From positions 444,954 through 508,953 of the forward strand of contig JACKGY010000005.1 of the NCBI GenBank assembly GCA_020639295.1: a stretch of 64,000 bases of DNA, given 5' to 3'. Both the position numbers and the translations under genes were made by a program. Source of the stretch: Planctomycetota bacterium. GTDB lineage: Bacteria > Planctomycetota > GCA-002687715 > DRQF01. The notes beneath the pieces are model-generated. The model saw only the letters and a list, made by a program, of their open reading frames with translations. It searched no databases and had not been told where the DNA came from. Shown piece after piece: positions 43,323-53,601 of the stretch (within the stretch, counting starts at the first letter, position 1; each line of letters starts with the position of its first letter).

Positions 43323-45862
43323 CGACGCCCTCCGCGGCCGAGGATCTCGGCGGGCCGTTGCCGTGCCGAACGCAGGGCCGGGTAGAGTCCGGCGAGCAGG
43401 GCGGAGCCGAGTCCGAGAGCCACGATCTCGATCAGGGCCCCAAGATCCGGCACGAGCGGCAGCGACCAGCCGAAGCTGCGCCGGTTGACCAGATGGACCA
43501 GGACCTCGGCGAAGAGGAGCCCGAGCGGGATCGCGATGACGGCGGCGACGAGTCCCAGCAGGGCGCTCTGGCCCAGGACGAGGCCCGCGAGGCCGCGCGG
43601 TGCGAGGCCGCGCGCGGCCAGGACCGCCTGTTCCCAGGCCCGCTCCAGCTGCAGTGCCATCAAGGCCGAGAAGATGCCGATGCCGGCGACCAGGCCGGCG
43701 AGGAGTTCGAGGACGCCGGTGATCCGGAAGGTGCGGTCGAAGATCTCCAGGGACCCCTCCCTGATCGCGCGCTGCGAGCGCAGGAGCCAGGGTCGATTCG
43801 GGCCGGGGATCGCGGCCAGCGCCGCGAGGACCCCGGCTGGCTCGACGCCGGGCTCCACGTCCACCGCCAGCGCCGACTGGCCGGTGGCGACGTAATCGGG
43901 CCGCAGCAGCTCGGCCGGCGCCAGGACGTAGCCCCGCTCCGAAGCATAGTCCTGGAAGACGCCGAGGATCGGCAACCGGCGATCACGGCCCCCGAGGCCG
44001 AGATGGAGTTCGTCACCCGCGCGCAGGCCACGCCGGTAGGCGAGCGGTTCCGAGACCAGGACCCCGCCACCGGCCCGGAAGGCGCGCCAGGACCGGTCCT
44101 CGTCGCCTTCGATCAGGCGGCAGCTGCTTCGCTCGGGCAGCTCACCACCCAGGACGACCAAGCGCAGTCGACCATCCTCGGTCTCCAGGTCGAGCTGTCG
44201 GTTGGTGACCACGCGCGCCACGCCGGGGGTCGCGACCACGCGCTCGACCTCGTCCTGGTCGAGGAGCCCGTCGCCGATCTGAGCCGCCACCATGCCGGGA
44301 AGGCTGAGGTAGATGTCGTGGCCGAGCGTCCCCTCCAGCCAACCGGCGACCGCGGTCCGGAAGCTGCTCACCATCAGGCCGACTCCCAGGGTCATGGCGA
44401 GCGCCATCGCCAGGGCGGCCGTGGCGACGGCGTTCCGGCTCATGCCACCCTCGAGCCCGCGCAGCACCAGGAGGCCAGGCAAGCCGAAGAGGGCTCGCGC
44501 CGGCCGGACGCCGACCCGAGCCACGAGCAGGAGGACGTCGGGCGTGAGCATGGCGAAGCCGGTGATCAGGGCGATGATCACCCCGTAGGCCGGCGCCACC
44601 GCCCGACTCGGCCAGAAGGCCAGGGCAGCGGCCAGAACGAAGGCGACCGCCGCGACGGCGCGACGCAGCTCGGCGCCGCCACGGATGCGACCCTCGAGCT
44701 CCGAGCGCGACAGCAGCGCCCGGGCCGGCGTCCGCGCGGCGGCGCGCGCCGGCCAGGTCGCCGAGACCAGGGTCGCCACGATCCCGAGGGCCGCGGCCTT
44801 GACCACGACCAGGACCGGGACGGTCGTGTCGCGCACCGAGACCACGAAGTAGTGGTCACTGATCGTCCCGCTGAGCAGATCGACGAGCAGGCGCGACATC
44901 AGCAAGCCGAGCCCGACGCCGAGCAGGGTGCCGGGCAGGCCGAAGGCGAGACTCTCGACTAGGAGGAGACGGAAGAGACGACCGCCACCGAGGCCGAAGG
45001 CGCGCAGGCGGCCGAGAACCTCGCGGCGTTCCACCACGCTGAAGCTGATGGTCCCGTAGATGAGGAAGGTCGCCACCACCAGGGCGAGGAGGCCGAGGAA
45101 GGACAGGTTGAGCCGGAAGGCACCGAGCATCTCGTCCAGCTCGGCACCTTCGCTCGGGGTCTTCTCGAGGCGGAGACCTGCGGGCAGGACGGCCGCGAGC
45201 AGGGTCCGGGCCGTGTCGTCCGGTGGGCGCAGATCGATGCGGGACAGGCGGCCGTAGCGATCGAGCAGCTCCTGGGCGAAGGCGATGTCGACCACCATGA
45301 GCTGCGCGGCCAGCTTCCGCCGGCCCGGGTCGTCGAGTTCGATCACCGCGACCAGCTCGGCCCGGTGGCGACGGCCACCGGCGTTCAGCTCGATCGGATC
45401 ACCCAGCTCGAGGCCGAGGGCCCGGGCGGTCGCCGCCTCGAGCACCACGCCCCGCTCGCTCGAGCCGAGATTGCCACCGCGCCCGGCCGTCACCAGGTCG
45501 GGGCGGAAGGCCAGTTCGGCATGGGGATCGATGCCGATCAGGCGGAAGGCCTGACGATCCTCGCCCCGCACCAGCAGCGCCTGTCCTTCCACGACCGGCG
45601 CGGTCCAGCGCAGGCCGCGTTCGACGCGCAGCTCGCGGTAGAGATCTTCGGGCACGCCATCGACGCCGCCGACGATCCGGTGACTGGCCTCGCCCTGGAC
45701 CGCGCGGGCGGAGAGCAGGAAGGCCTCCTCCGAGCTGGCGATCGCGATGTCGATGGCCAGCACCAGCGCGACGCCCAGGCCGATGCCGAGGACGCAGAGC
45801 GCCGATTGGAGCGGATGGCGCAGGAGATGACGGAGCCCCGCCAGACGGACCAGCGCGATCAA
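43319..45862 (-). CDS. Long FtsX/MacB-type ABC permease (AttFG-like)
   Basis: 847 residues, about twice a typical permease: two FtsX-like units in one chain. First helix LLRHPLQSALCVLGIGLGVALVLA, then a large extracytoplasmic domain, helices near 265-420 (SFLGLLALVVATFLIYGTIS, FGLPGTLLGVGLGLLMS), a central pair of helices, a second extracytoplasmic domain and three C-terminal helices (ITGVLELLAGLVAGIGIFSA). I set the start at TTG 45862, which overlaps the ATPase stop as TTGA; an upstream frame extension lies within the ATPase gene. Together with ATPase and AttH-like protein it forms one export or lipid-handling unit. Confidence 0.85.
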   Translation of the reverse strand: MIALVRLAGLRHLLRHPLQSALCVLGIGLGVALVLAIDIAIASSEEAFLLSARAVQGEASHRIVGGVDGVPEDLYRELRVERGLRWTAPVVEGQALLVRGEDRQAFRLIGIDPHAELAFRPDLVTAGRGGNLGSSERGVVLEAATARALGLELGDPIELNAGGRRHRAELVAVIELDDPGRRKLAAQLMVVDIAFAQELLDRYGRLSRIDLRPPDDTARTLLAAVLPAGLRLEKTPSEGAELDEMLGAFRLNLSFLGLLALVVATFLIYGTISFSVVERREVLGRLRAFGLGGGRLFRLLLVESLAFGLPGTLLGVGLGLLMSRLLVDLLSGTISDHYFVVSVRDTTVPVLVVVKAAALGIVATLVSATWPARAAARTPARALLSRSELEGRIRGGAELRRAVAAVAFVLAAALAFWPSRAVAPAYGVIIALITGFAMLTPDVLLLVARVGVRPARALFGLPGLLVLRGLEGGMSRNAVATAALAMALAMTLGVGLMVSSFRTAVAGWLEGTLGHDIYLSLPGMVAAQIGDGLLDQDEVERVVATPGVARVVTNRQLDLETEDGRLRLVVLGGELPERSSCRLIEGDEDRSWRAFRAGGGVLVSEPLAYRRGLRAGDELHLGLGGRDRRLPILGVFQDYASERGYVLAPAELLRPDYVATGQSALAVDVEPGVEPAGVLAALAAIPGPNRPWLLRSQRAIREGSLEIFDRTFRITGVLELLAGLVAGIGIFSALMALQLERAWEQAVLAARGLAPRGLAGLVLGQSALLGLVAAVIAIPLGLLFAEVLVHLVNRRSFGWSLPLVPDLGALIEIVALGLGSALLAGLYPALRSARQRPAEILGRGGRR

Positions 45863-46566
45863 GGCTCGGCCTCGCGCGGCACCAGCCGACCATGCTCGAT
45901 CCCGAGCACCCGATCGGCCACGCCCATCACCTCGGCGCTGTGGGTCGCCAGCAGGAGGCACTTGCCGCGCGCCCGGCAGAGGCGGTCGAGCAGCTCCATG
46001 ACCCGGCGGCCCGTATCCAGGTCGAGGTTGCCGGTAGGCTCGTCGGCCAGGACGATCTCTGGATCGTGGACCAGGGCCGCGGCGATGGCGACCCGCTGTT
46101 GCTCGCCGCCGGACAGCCGATCGGGCCAGGCCCCTTCCCGATCCTCGAGCCCGACCTCGGCGAGCAGGGCCCGCGCCCTCTCGTTCTGCTCGGCGACCGG
46201 CAGCCCGACCAGCTCCGCCTTGAGGCGCACGTTCTCCAGCACGGTGAGGGTCGGGATCAGGTTGAAGAACTGGAAGACGAAACCGACGCGTTCGCGACGG
46301 TAGGTCGCCAGGGCGGCCTCGTCGAGTCGGACCAGGTCCCGACCCGCGGCGACGATGGAGCCCCGGTCCGGGCGGTCCATCCCGCCGACCAGGTTGAGGA
46401 GCGTCGACTTCCCGGAGCCGCTGCGCCCGAGGAGGGCGACCAGCTCACCGGGCGCGACGTCGAGGTCGACCTCCTCGAGGATCGTCCGCCGCCGCCCGCC
46501 CTCCTCGTAGCTCTTGCAGAGGCCGCGCAACGAGATCACGGCTGCCGCTTCATCTCCGGCTGTCAT
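45859..46566 (-). CDS. ABC transporter ATPase (LolD/MacB type)
   Basis: 235 residues. Walker A GRSGSGKSTLLNLVGGMDRP, Q-loop VGFVFQFFNLIPTLTVLENV, signature LSGGEQQRVAIAAALVHDP, Walker B IVLADEPTGNLD and switch His in LLLATHS. The pattern places it among the LolD/MacB/AttE-type ATPases that pair with FtsX permeases. Gene order ATPase, long permease, AttH-like protein, all overlapping. Confidence 0.93.
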   Translation of the reverse strand: MTAGDEAAAVISLRGLCKSYEEGGRRRTILEEVDLDVAPGELVALLGRSGSGKSTLLNLVGGMDRPDRGSIVAAGRDLVRLDEAALATYRRERVGFVFQFFNLIPTLTVLENVRLKAELVGLPVAEQNERARALLAEVGLEDREGAWPDRLSGGEQQRVAIAAALVHDPEIVLADEPTGNLDLDTGRRVMELLDRLCRARGKCLLLATHSAEVMGVADRVLGIEHGRLVPREAEP

Positions 46567-46621
46567 GCCGGAACGGTAGCTCCCCGGCGCCCCCGGGCAA
46601 AACGTTCATCCGGCCGCCGGC

Positions 46622-47134
46622 TCAGCGTAGCCAGTAGCCCTCGGCGCTGATGGTGACGTTGCCGTCCTGGACGGCCGCGACCTTGCCTTCGACCACGACG
46701 TCGGCGAGGAGCTTCAGCCCACCGACCCCGTCGAGGCGGCCCCGGATCGGGCGGTCGCCCTCCCGGAACTCGACATTCAGGCTGTGGGCCGCCAGGTCCG
46801 TCGGGGTCTCGCAGCAGTAGTCCCAGGGCGTCGGACAGCCGTCGGCATCCCGCTCGGCGCAATGCCGCATCGCGGAACCGGTCAGGACGAAGCTGGCGAA
46901 GCCGTCGCTGAACTTGCGGACCCGGCCGAAGACGACCACCTGGTCGCCGACCTTGGCCTTCGCCTTGAGGTCGATCACGTCCTGGACCCCGGCCGGCTCG
47001 GCCTGGAGCCGGCGCGCCTCGACCGCGGGCAGGCTCGGAGTCGACTTCTCGACCTCGACCTCCTTCGCGCCACCGCAGGCGGCGAGCAGCGGAAGGACCA
47101 GGCCCAGGATCAGACCGACGAGAGACTTGTTCAT
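46622..47134 (-). CDS. OB-like Cys-containing lipoprotein
   Basis: 170-residue lipoprotein (LVLPLLAAC, lipidated Cys at about 20). The rest looks like a beta-rich OB-type fold (VGDQVVVFGRVRKF, FVLTGSAMRHC, VVVEGKVAAVQDGNVTISAE) with a conserved-looking loop CPTPWDYCCE holding three Cys. I recall similar Cys-Thr-Pro-Trp-Asp lipoproteins from Planctomycetota, a weak lineage hint. It sits between the two ABC sets, 38 bp after one permease and 55 bp before the next ATPase. Function unknown. Ribosome site GAGGAG is good. Confidence 0.65.
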   Translation of the reverse strand: MNKSLVGLILGLVLPLLAACGGAKEVEVEKSTPSLPAVEARRLQAEPAGVQDVIDLKAKAKVGDQVVVFGRVRKFSDGFASFVLTGSAMRHCAERDADGCPTPWDYCCETPTDLAAHSLNVEFREGDRPIRGRLDGVGGLKLLADVVVEGKVAAVQDGNVTISAEGYWLR

Positions 47135-47172
47135 CTTGTTGCTCCTCGAATGGAATGGGATCGCGACCGACC

Positions 47173-48327
47173 TCAGCTCTCCTTGAGACCGGAGGCCACG
47201 TTCATGCGGACCGCCTTCAGGGCGGCGGGTAGGGAACCGATCAGGGCCAGCAGCAGGCTGCCGGCGAAGCCGACGGCGAGGGACGGGGCATCGACGCGCA
47301 GGGAGAAGGACTGCATCGCCAGGCTCACCGACGAACCCGCGATCAGGAGGCGGGCCGCCGTGGTGCCGACGATGCCGCCGATCGCGCCCTGGAGCAGGGC
47401 CTCGGCGGCGATCGCGAGCACGATCGCGAAGCCGCCGTAGCCGAGCGCGCGCAGGGCGGCGAGCTCCCGCAGCCGGTCCTGAACCGCCGCGTTCATGATG
47501 TTGGCTCCGCCGAAGAGCGCCGCCAGGCCCACCATCACCGCCATCATCCAGGCGATCAGGCGCAGCGGTTCGAAGTAGGCGGCGAGCTCGCGGTAGTAGT
47601 CGGCGGCGCGCATCGAGGCCAGCTCGAGGTCGAGCCGACGATCGGTGAAGAGGTCGAGATCGGCGAAGACCTCGTCGTCACGGACGCGGACGAAGACGGC
47701 CGAGATGTCCTCGCGCCGCGCCTCGCCCATGAGCTCCACGAGCGGCGCCCAGACCTCGCTCTCGAGCACGGTGCCCGGCGCCGCGAAGCGCCCGACGATG
47801 ACGTGATCGGCGTCTTCGTAGCGCAGGACTCGGCCGAGCGCGAGCCGGTCCGCGGTCACGCCGAGGCGATCGGCGACCAGGCGACCGACCATCACCTCCC
47901 CGGCCCCGGGCAGACGGCCCTCGACCAGGGTGACGCGCTCGTGAACCAGGAAGGCGCGATCGGTGACCCCGCGCAGGAAGCCCTCGTGGGGCCGACCGTC
48001 GACGATGATCCGGCTGCCCATGTGGATCTCGGGCGAGACCGCCGGCCGACCGCCGACCTCGAGGATGCCCTCGACGTCCGCGACCACGAGATCGGCCACG
48101 GCCGGCGAGATGGCCGAGCGGACCATGTCCTTCATCGAGGCCGAGGACATGAGGATCGCCGCGCGGGGCGGGGCCGAGCGTTCGAGACTCTCCGCCATGC
48201 CCCGGACGAAGGCGAAGGTGCCGACCAGGAGGGCCGCGGCCAGGGCGCTGCAACCGGCGGTGAGCAGGGCCCGCCCGGGCCGGCGGCCGAGATTGCGCAA
48301 GGGATAGTCGAGCGGCAGAAGGCGCAT
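47173..48327 (-). CDS. FtsX/MacB-type ABC permease, second copy
   Basis: 384-residue permease with the standard four-helix layout: one N-terminal helix (GRALLTAGCSALAAALLVGTF), a large periplasmic domain and three C-terminal helices (LIAWMMAVMVGLAALFGGAN, IVLAIAAEALLQGAIGGI, LAVGFAGSLLLALIGSL). ATG overlaps the stop of the preceding permease as TGATG. The two single-length permeases probably form a heterodimer with the ATPase at 49463. Confidence 0.88.
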   Translation of the reverse strand: MRLLPLDYPLRNLGRRPGRALLTAGCSALAAALLVGTFAFVRGMAESLERSAPPRAAILMSSASMKDMVRSAISPAVADLVVADVEGILEVGGRPAVSPEIHMGSRIIVDGRPHEGFLRGVTDRAFLVHERVTLVEGRLPGAGEVMVGRLVADRLGVTADRLALGRVLRYEDADHVIVGRFAAPGTVLESEVWAPLVELMGEARREDISAVFVRVRDDEVFADLDLFTDRRLDLELASMRAADYYRELAAYFEPLRLIAWMMAVMVGLAALFGGANIMNAAVQDRLRELAALRALGYGGFAIVLAIAAEALLQGAIGGIVGTTAARLLIAGSSVSLAMQSFSLRVDAPSLAVGFAGSLLLALIGSLPAALKAVRMNVASGLKES

Positions 48328-49462
48328 CAGATCGTCCTCAGCGCCTGCACGACGTCGATGCGCGCGGCCCGCCAGGCCGGCACGGCGGCGGCCAGACCGG
48401 CGCAGATCAGCGCCATCGCCAGGCCCTTGCCGAAGAGCATCGGAGTCAGGCTGAAGGCCACCTGGACCCCTTCGACCCCCACGGCGATCCCGCCGAAGGC
48501 GACCAGGAGGGTCGCCAGGCCGAGCCCGGTCGCGGCGCCGAGCACGGCGAGCAGGAAGGCCTCGCCCAGCACCAGGCCGGCGATGTGCCGCGCCTTGTAG
48601 CCGATGGTCCGGAAGGCCCCGAATTCGCGATAGCGTTCCTGCACGCCCATGACCACGGTGCCCCCCATCAGGGCCAAGGCCACGAGGGCACAGGACAGGC
48701 CGAAGATCCGGCCGAAGCGGAGGATCTCGCGCAGGTCCCGGGTCGCCGACTCGAGGAAGGCGATCTTCGGCCGGGTATCGGTCGGCTCCTCGGAGTCGGC
48801 GAAGAGTTCGTCGATCGCCGTCGCCACGGCGCCGGCGCGATCGGGGTCGTCCACCAGCACGTCGAACTGGGTCACGGTGCCGAGCCGGTTCACCGGCCCG
48901 GCGCGCTGGAGGTACTCGAGATGGGTGAGGATGATCTCCTCCTCGGTGCTCTCGGCGGCGCGGAAGATGCCGACGACCTTCACGTTGACGTTGCTGAAGC
49001 GGAAGTTCTCGCCGACCGTGATCCCGCGGCGCGCGGCGAAGCCACGGCCGACGAGGGCGGCGTCGGGCTCGCGTTCGAAGCGCGCCAGGTCACCGCTGAC
49101 CAGCTCGATCCGGCGCTGCTTCAACATGGTCTCGACCGGCGTGCCCTGGAAGGTGATCATGTCCAGGCTGGTGCGACAGTTGTTGAGGAAGAGCTTCACC
49201 GGCAGGACCGAGCTGACGCCGTCCAGGCGGGAGATCTCGCGCGCGTAGTATTCGGGCAGGTGGCTGGTCTGCGGGCAGTAGCGGTTCTTGCGGTAGACCA
49301 CCAGCGTACGTCGGGCCTGATCGCCGCCGAGGGCCTTCTCGAGGCCGTCGTTCAACGACTCGACCGTGGCGAAGAGCGCGACCGCGCAGGCCAGACCGCC
49401 GAGCGTGAGCAGGCTGCGCAGGCGCCGCCGGAACAGGTTCCGTCTCAGGAGCAGCCCGTATC

Positions 49463-49466
<4 letters not shown>
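48327..49466 (-). CDS. FtsX/MacB-type ABC permease, first copy
   Basis: 379 residues. Start MRYGLLLRRNLFRRRLRSLL with helix LTLGGLACAVALFATVE, a MacB-like periplasmic domain (GDLARFEREPDAALVGRGFA; FRFSNVNVKVVGIF) and three C-terminal helices with the FtsX signature MGVQERYREFGAFRTIGYKA. It overlaps the ATPase stop by 4 bp. Partner of the next permease; both likely pass a substrate from the periplasmic face to the HlyD/TolC conduit. Confidence 0.9.
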
Positions 49467-50154
<688 letters not shown>

Positions 50155-50158
<4 letters not shown>

Positions 50159-51660
50159 CGTTCCTCCTCCGGCAGCCGCAGCGCGGCGCCCTCCTCCAGG
50201 CCCTCGCGGCCGCCGTCGATCAGCTTGTCGCTGAGATTGAGGCCCTCGAGCACCTCCACCTCGTCGCCTACCCGGGCGCCGAGTCGCAGCCGTCGGAACC
50301 GCGCGCGGGCGGCGACGGCGTCGACGACCCAAATGCCGTCGGCCCCGACGATCAGCCGCTGCGGCACCAGGAGGACCGCCGTGGCGCTCGCCACCGGCCG
50401 GTCGCCGCCGCCGAGGAAGCGCACCTGGCAGAGCATCTCCGGCTTCAGCAGCGCATCGCCGTCGAGCACCCGGACCTGGACCTCGACCGTCACCTTCTGG
50501 ATGTCGGCACGCTGGACGATGCGGATGACGCGGCCGTGGTAGGGACGATCCGGGCGCGCGTTGCTCAGGATCAGGGCCTCCTGCCCGTCCTCGAGGACGC
50601 CCAGGTCCGCCTGGGGCACGTCGACCCGGATGCGGAGATGCTCGGGATCGTAGAGGCTGAGGAGCGGCGTGCCCCCGCGTTCCGCGCTGGCCACCGACCC
50701 GGGCATCGCGAGTCGTTCGAGAACGATGCCGGCCACCGGAGCCTTCACCTCGCACCAGTCGAGATGGAGGGCCGCGAGCGCGAGTCGCGCTTCGGCCTCG
50801 GCGAGCAGCGACCGCTGCAGGGCGAGATTCGCCCGGGCGGCGTCGAGCCGCAGCCGGTCCTCGAGCCGCAGCTCGAGGTCCCGTTTCGCCCGCGTGACCC
50901 GGGCGGCGACGGCGGCCTTGAGATCGAGGCCGCGACGATGCTCCTCCCGGGCGCGATCACGTTCGGCCTCGACCTCGGCCAGCTTCGCCTCGGCCAGCTC
51001 GAGCTGCCAGGGCCCGGCCGCCTGTTCGGCGGCCAGGTAGCGCTGGGTCTCGAGCTCGCGCCGCGCCACCTCGAGCCGGGCCGACACCACGGCGACCGCG
51101 GCCTCGTTGCGCGCGCACTCGTCCTCGTGCGCGGCCAGCTCGGCCTCGGCCACGGCGAGGCCTTCGGTCACGCCGAGCGCGGCGTCGAAGCTCTCCTGCG
51201 CGTTGCCGAATTCGACCGTGGCCAGCGCGACCCGCTCGCGCGCGGAGCCGAGGCTCGCCTCGGCGAGATCGCGATCGACCTGCTTGAGATCGGGAACCAG
51301 GCGAGCCAGGACCTGACCGACCGAGACCGGATCGGACTCCTGCACCAGCACCGCGGCGACGACCCCGCCGGTGAGGGCGGTCACGGCCACCGGAAAGGGA
51401 TCGGGTTCCACCCAGCCGGCGGCCTGGAGCAGGACGCTGCCGGCGGCGCGGGCGCCGCCCTCCGCCGCGCGCGGCCGCAGGATGGTCACCGCCCGGCTCT
51501 CGCTCAGGAGATCGCCCAGGGTCGACCAGAGCAGGAGCAGGAAGACCAGCAGCACCACGATCGGCAGGAGCCAGATCTTCTTGAAGCGAGGCGGTCGCGG
51601 CACGGCCTGTCCGGGCCTGGCCAGCCGGCCCAGGTCGATGTCGGGATTGAGGTCACTCAT
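50155..51660 (-). CDS. HlyD/MacA-type membrane fusion protein
   Basis: 501 residues. An N-terminal cytosolic tail, one transmembrane helix (IWLLPIVVLLVFLLLLW, about 28-46), a first biotinyl-lipoyl half (TALTGGVVAAVLVQESDPVS), a long alpha-helical hairpin rich in Glu/Ala/Arg and the second half (CEVKAPVAGIVLERLAMPGS), then beta-barrel domains (PEHLRIRVDVPQADLGVLED). This is the adaptor of a tripartite exporter. The long hairpin is typical of systems that contact a TolC-type duct. Start ATG 51660 lies inside the TolC-type gene (8 bp overlap). Confidence 0.92.
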
Positions 51661-53029
51661 CGTCGGACTCCGACAGGGCCAGTTCACGAGCCAGCTCGAC
51701 CCGCGCGCGGGCCGCGGCCTCGCGGGCGCGCCAGAAGGAGCGGATCGCGGTGGTCCGGAGGTTCAGGGCATCGGTCCAGCGGTCCCAGCTCGACTCGTCG
51801 ACCCGGAAGCGGGCCCGCATGCCTCGCCAGGTCGTCGCCGCCAGGGCCTGGGCCGGCGTCGCCTCGTCGAGGAAGGCCAGCCGGGCGATCTCCTCGCGGG
51901 CGCGGGCCGCCCGCGCCCGGGTCAACACGGAAAGGAGCGCCTCTTCGAGTCGCTCCCGCGCCCGGGCGCGATCGATGCGGCCGGCCTCGATCGGGCCCGA
52001 GGTCGAACCGGGCCAGGGCAAGCTGAGATCGACGAGCCCGCCGGTGATGAAGTCGTCCGGGCTGATCTTGGCCTTCGGTCCCAGGCGCAGGGCCGGCCAC
52101 TGGGCGGCGACCGCCCGGCGCAACCGGGCCTCGCTGAGGGCGTAGTCGAGCCGGCGTCGCCGCAGTTCGGGATGGCGGGCCAGGAGGGCCAGGGGTTCGA
52201 TCGCCGGCCCTCGGTCGCCCCCGAGCAGGTGATCGAGGGTCGCCACGCCGACCGCCTCCAGCCGGGGATGATCGAGCGGAATGCCGACGACCTCGGCCAG
52301 CGCCGCCCGGCGGTCGACCAGCGCGCGCGCCTCGTCGGCGATGCCCTGATCGAGGAGTCGCGCATGCGCCCGCACCCGGGCCAGGGCCGCGGGCGCCAGC
52401 CGCCCGAGGCGGTCGAGGGCGGCGAAACGCTCCAGATCGCTCGCCACCTCGAGGGCCTGGGCCCGGAGCTCGGCGACGAGACCGACCTGGACGGCCAGCG
52501 CGAGGCGAGCCTGCTCCACGTCGAAGCGCGTCCGCCACGCGGCCTCCTCGAGCCCGGCCGCCGCGCGGCGGACCTCGGCATCGGCGAGAGCCCGGGCGGC
52601 GCCCGAGGGACCGAGTCCGAAGAGCCCGAGGATGTCGATGCTGGCCGAGACCTCGATGTCGCGATCCAGCTCGGCCAGGTCGAGAAAGCGGCCACCGAGC
52701 GCGATGCGTTCCGGCAGGCCGGCCGATTCCCGGAGAGCCAGGACCGCCTCGAGTTCGCGACGCGCGGCTCGCAACGCGGGCCCGTGGCAAAGCGCCGAGG
52801 CCTGCCAGAAGTCGCCGTGGTCGGCCTGATCGAGGCGATTCAGGTCGAGGACCGGCCTCAGGTCGGGCTGGTCGATGAGCGCCAGGGCCTGGCGCAGGCT
52901 GGCCTCGTCGGCCGAACGCCCCTCGACCGCCCGGGTCAGGGCGACCGGATCGAGAGGCTCGGGCGGCGCCGATTGGCAGGCCACGAGCGGCAGTCCGCAG
53001 ATGATGATGAGGAGGATCGTTCTATGCAT
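51653..53029 (-). CDS. TolC-type outer-membrane efflux lipoprotein
   Basis: 458 residues. Lipoprotein signal MHRTILLIIICGLPLVAC, then long helical hairpins characteristic of outer-membrane factors: LRAARRELEAVLALRES, ADAEVRRAAAGLEEAAW, and the mirrored second half LLARHPELRRRRLDYALSEARLRRAVAAQWPAL with DLSLPWPGS between. Forms the outer-membrane duct for the HlyD/ABC exporter encoded next. Weakly conserved overall, but the duplicated-half pattern and operon position make the call firm. Confidence 0.85.
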   Translation of the reverse strand: MHRTILLIIICGLPLVACQSAPPEPLDPVALTRAVEGRSADEASLRQALALIDQPDLRPVLDLNRLDQADHGDFWQASALCHGPALRAARRELEAVLALRESAGLPERIALGGRFLDLAELDRDIEVSASIDILGLFGLGPSGAARALADAEVRRAAAGLEEAAWRTRFDVEQARLALAVQVGLVAELRAQALEVASDLERFAALDRLGRLAPAALARVRAHARLLDQGIADEARALVDRRAALAEVVGIPLDHPRLEAVGVATLDHLLGGDRGPAIEPLALLARHPELRRRRLDYALSEARLRRAVAAQWPALRLGPKAKISPDDFITGGLVDLSLPWPGSTSGPIEAGRIDRARARERLEEALLSVLTRARAARAREEIARLAFLDEATPAQALAATTWRGMRARFRVDESSWDRWTDALNLRTTAIRSFWRAREAAARARVELARELALSESDDE

Positions 53030-53054
53030 GCTCCGATTCCCGAGACGGACACGG

Positions 53055-53080
53055 GGCCGCGCTCGAAGCCGAGCGCGGCC
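53055..53080 (-). terminator. Hairpin between Cys-rich gene and tolC-type gene, no U-tract
   Basis: Perfect 11 bp stem (GGCCGCGCTCG / CGAGCGCGGCC) with a 4 nt AAGC loop. Neither strand shows a T-run after it, so it may be an attenuator or mRNA-processing structure that lowers expression of the exporter relative to the first gene. Confidence 0.4.
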
Positions 53081-53095
53081 GTGGCGGTCGGGGAA

Positions 53096-53527
53096 TCAGA
53101 TCAGGAGCGGCAGCGGGCGTTCGGGTGGGGGTCCGGTGCCCGGTTCGACCACCGGCCGCGGCAGGATCGGTCGCGGGGTCCGGGGCTGGAGCAGGGCCTG
53201 CACCAGCTCGCAGGCGGCGGGCGGCAGGCTGAAGTCGGGGAGCGGAGCCGGAAGTTCGTCGCGCTGGTTGTCGACGTGCAGGCAGCAATCGCGGCCTGGC
53301 CCGGGGGTCGAGCGCAGCGCGGGCGCGCGGTCCCGTTTCGGCGCCGAGCGCGCGCAGCAGGGCGGCAGCTCGTCCGCCTCGGTGGCGGCGCAGCAGGGGC
53401 AGCGCGCCTCCTCGAGATGACGCGACCGGGCCCCGAAGAGGCAGTCCAGGCAGACATCCAGCCGGCTCGGCATCAGGGCCGAGGGCAGGATCAGGACCAG
53501 GATGAGGATGCGGACTGCGCGGGCCAT
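53096..53527 (-). CDS. Small Cys-rich exported protein
   Basis: Unrecognised 143-residue protein. An N-terminal hydrophobic segment (VRILILVLILPSALMP) is followed by clustered cysteines: CLDC near 26-29, CPCC near 43-46, CC near 56, and CC with nearby His (DCCLHVD) near 80. The remainder is Pro/Leu-rich. Composition suggests metal or disulfide chemistry outside the membrane. It is the first gene of the exporter block, 66 bp upstream of the TolC-type gene. The position hints that the exporter handles metal-related or redox-active substrate; speculative. Confidence 0.55.
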   Translation of the reverse strand: MARAVRILILVLILPSALMPSRLDVCLDCLFGARSRHLEEARCPCCAATEADELPPCCARSAPKRDRAPALRSTPGPGRDCCLHVDNQRDELPAPLPDFSLPPAACELVQALLQPRTPRPILPRPVVEPGTGPPPERPLPLLI

Positions 53528-53601
53528 GGCTTCTCGTTCGTGACCTGGACAGGGTAGAGGCTTGCCCCCCTGCGAGTCAAGAACGCCCACCACGAACGGG
53601 G

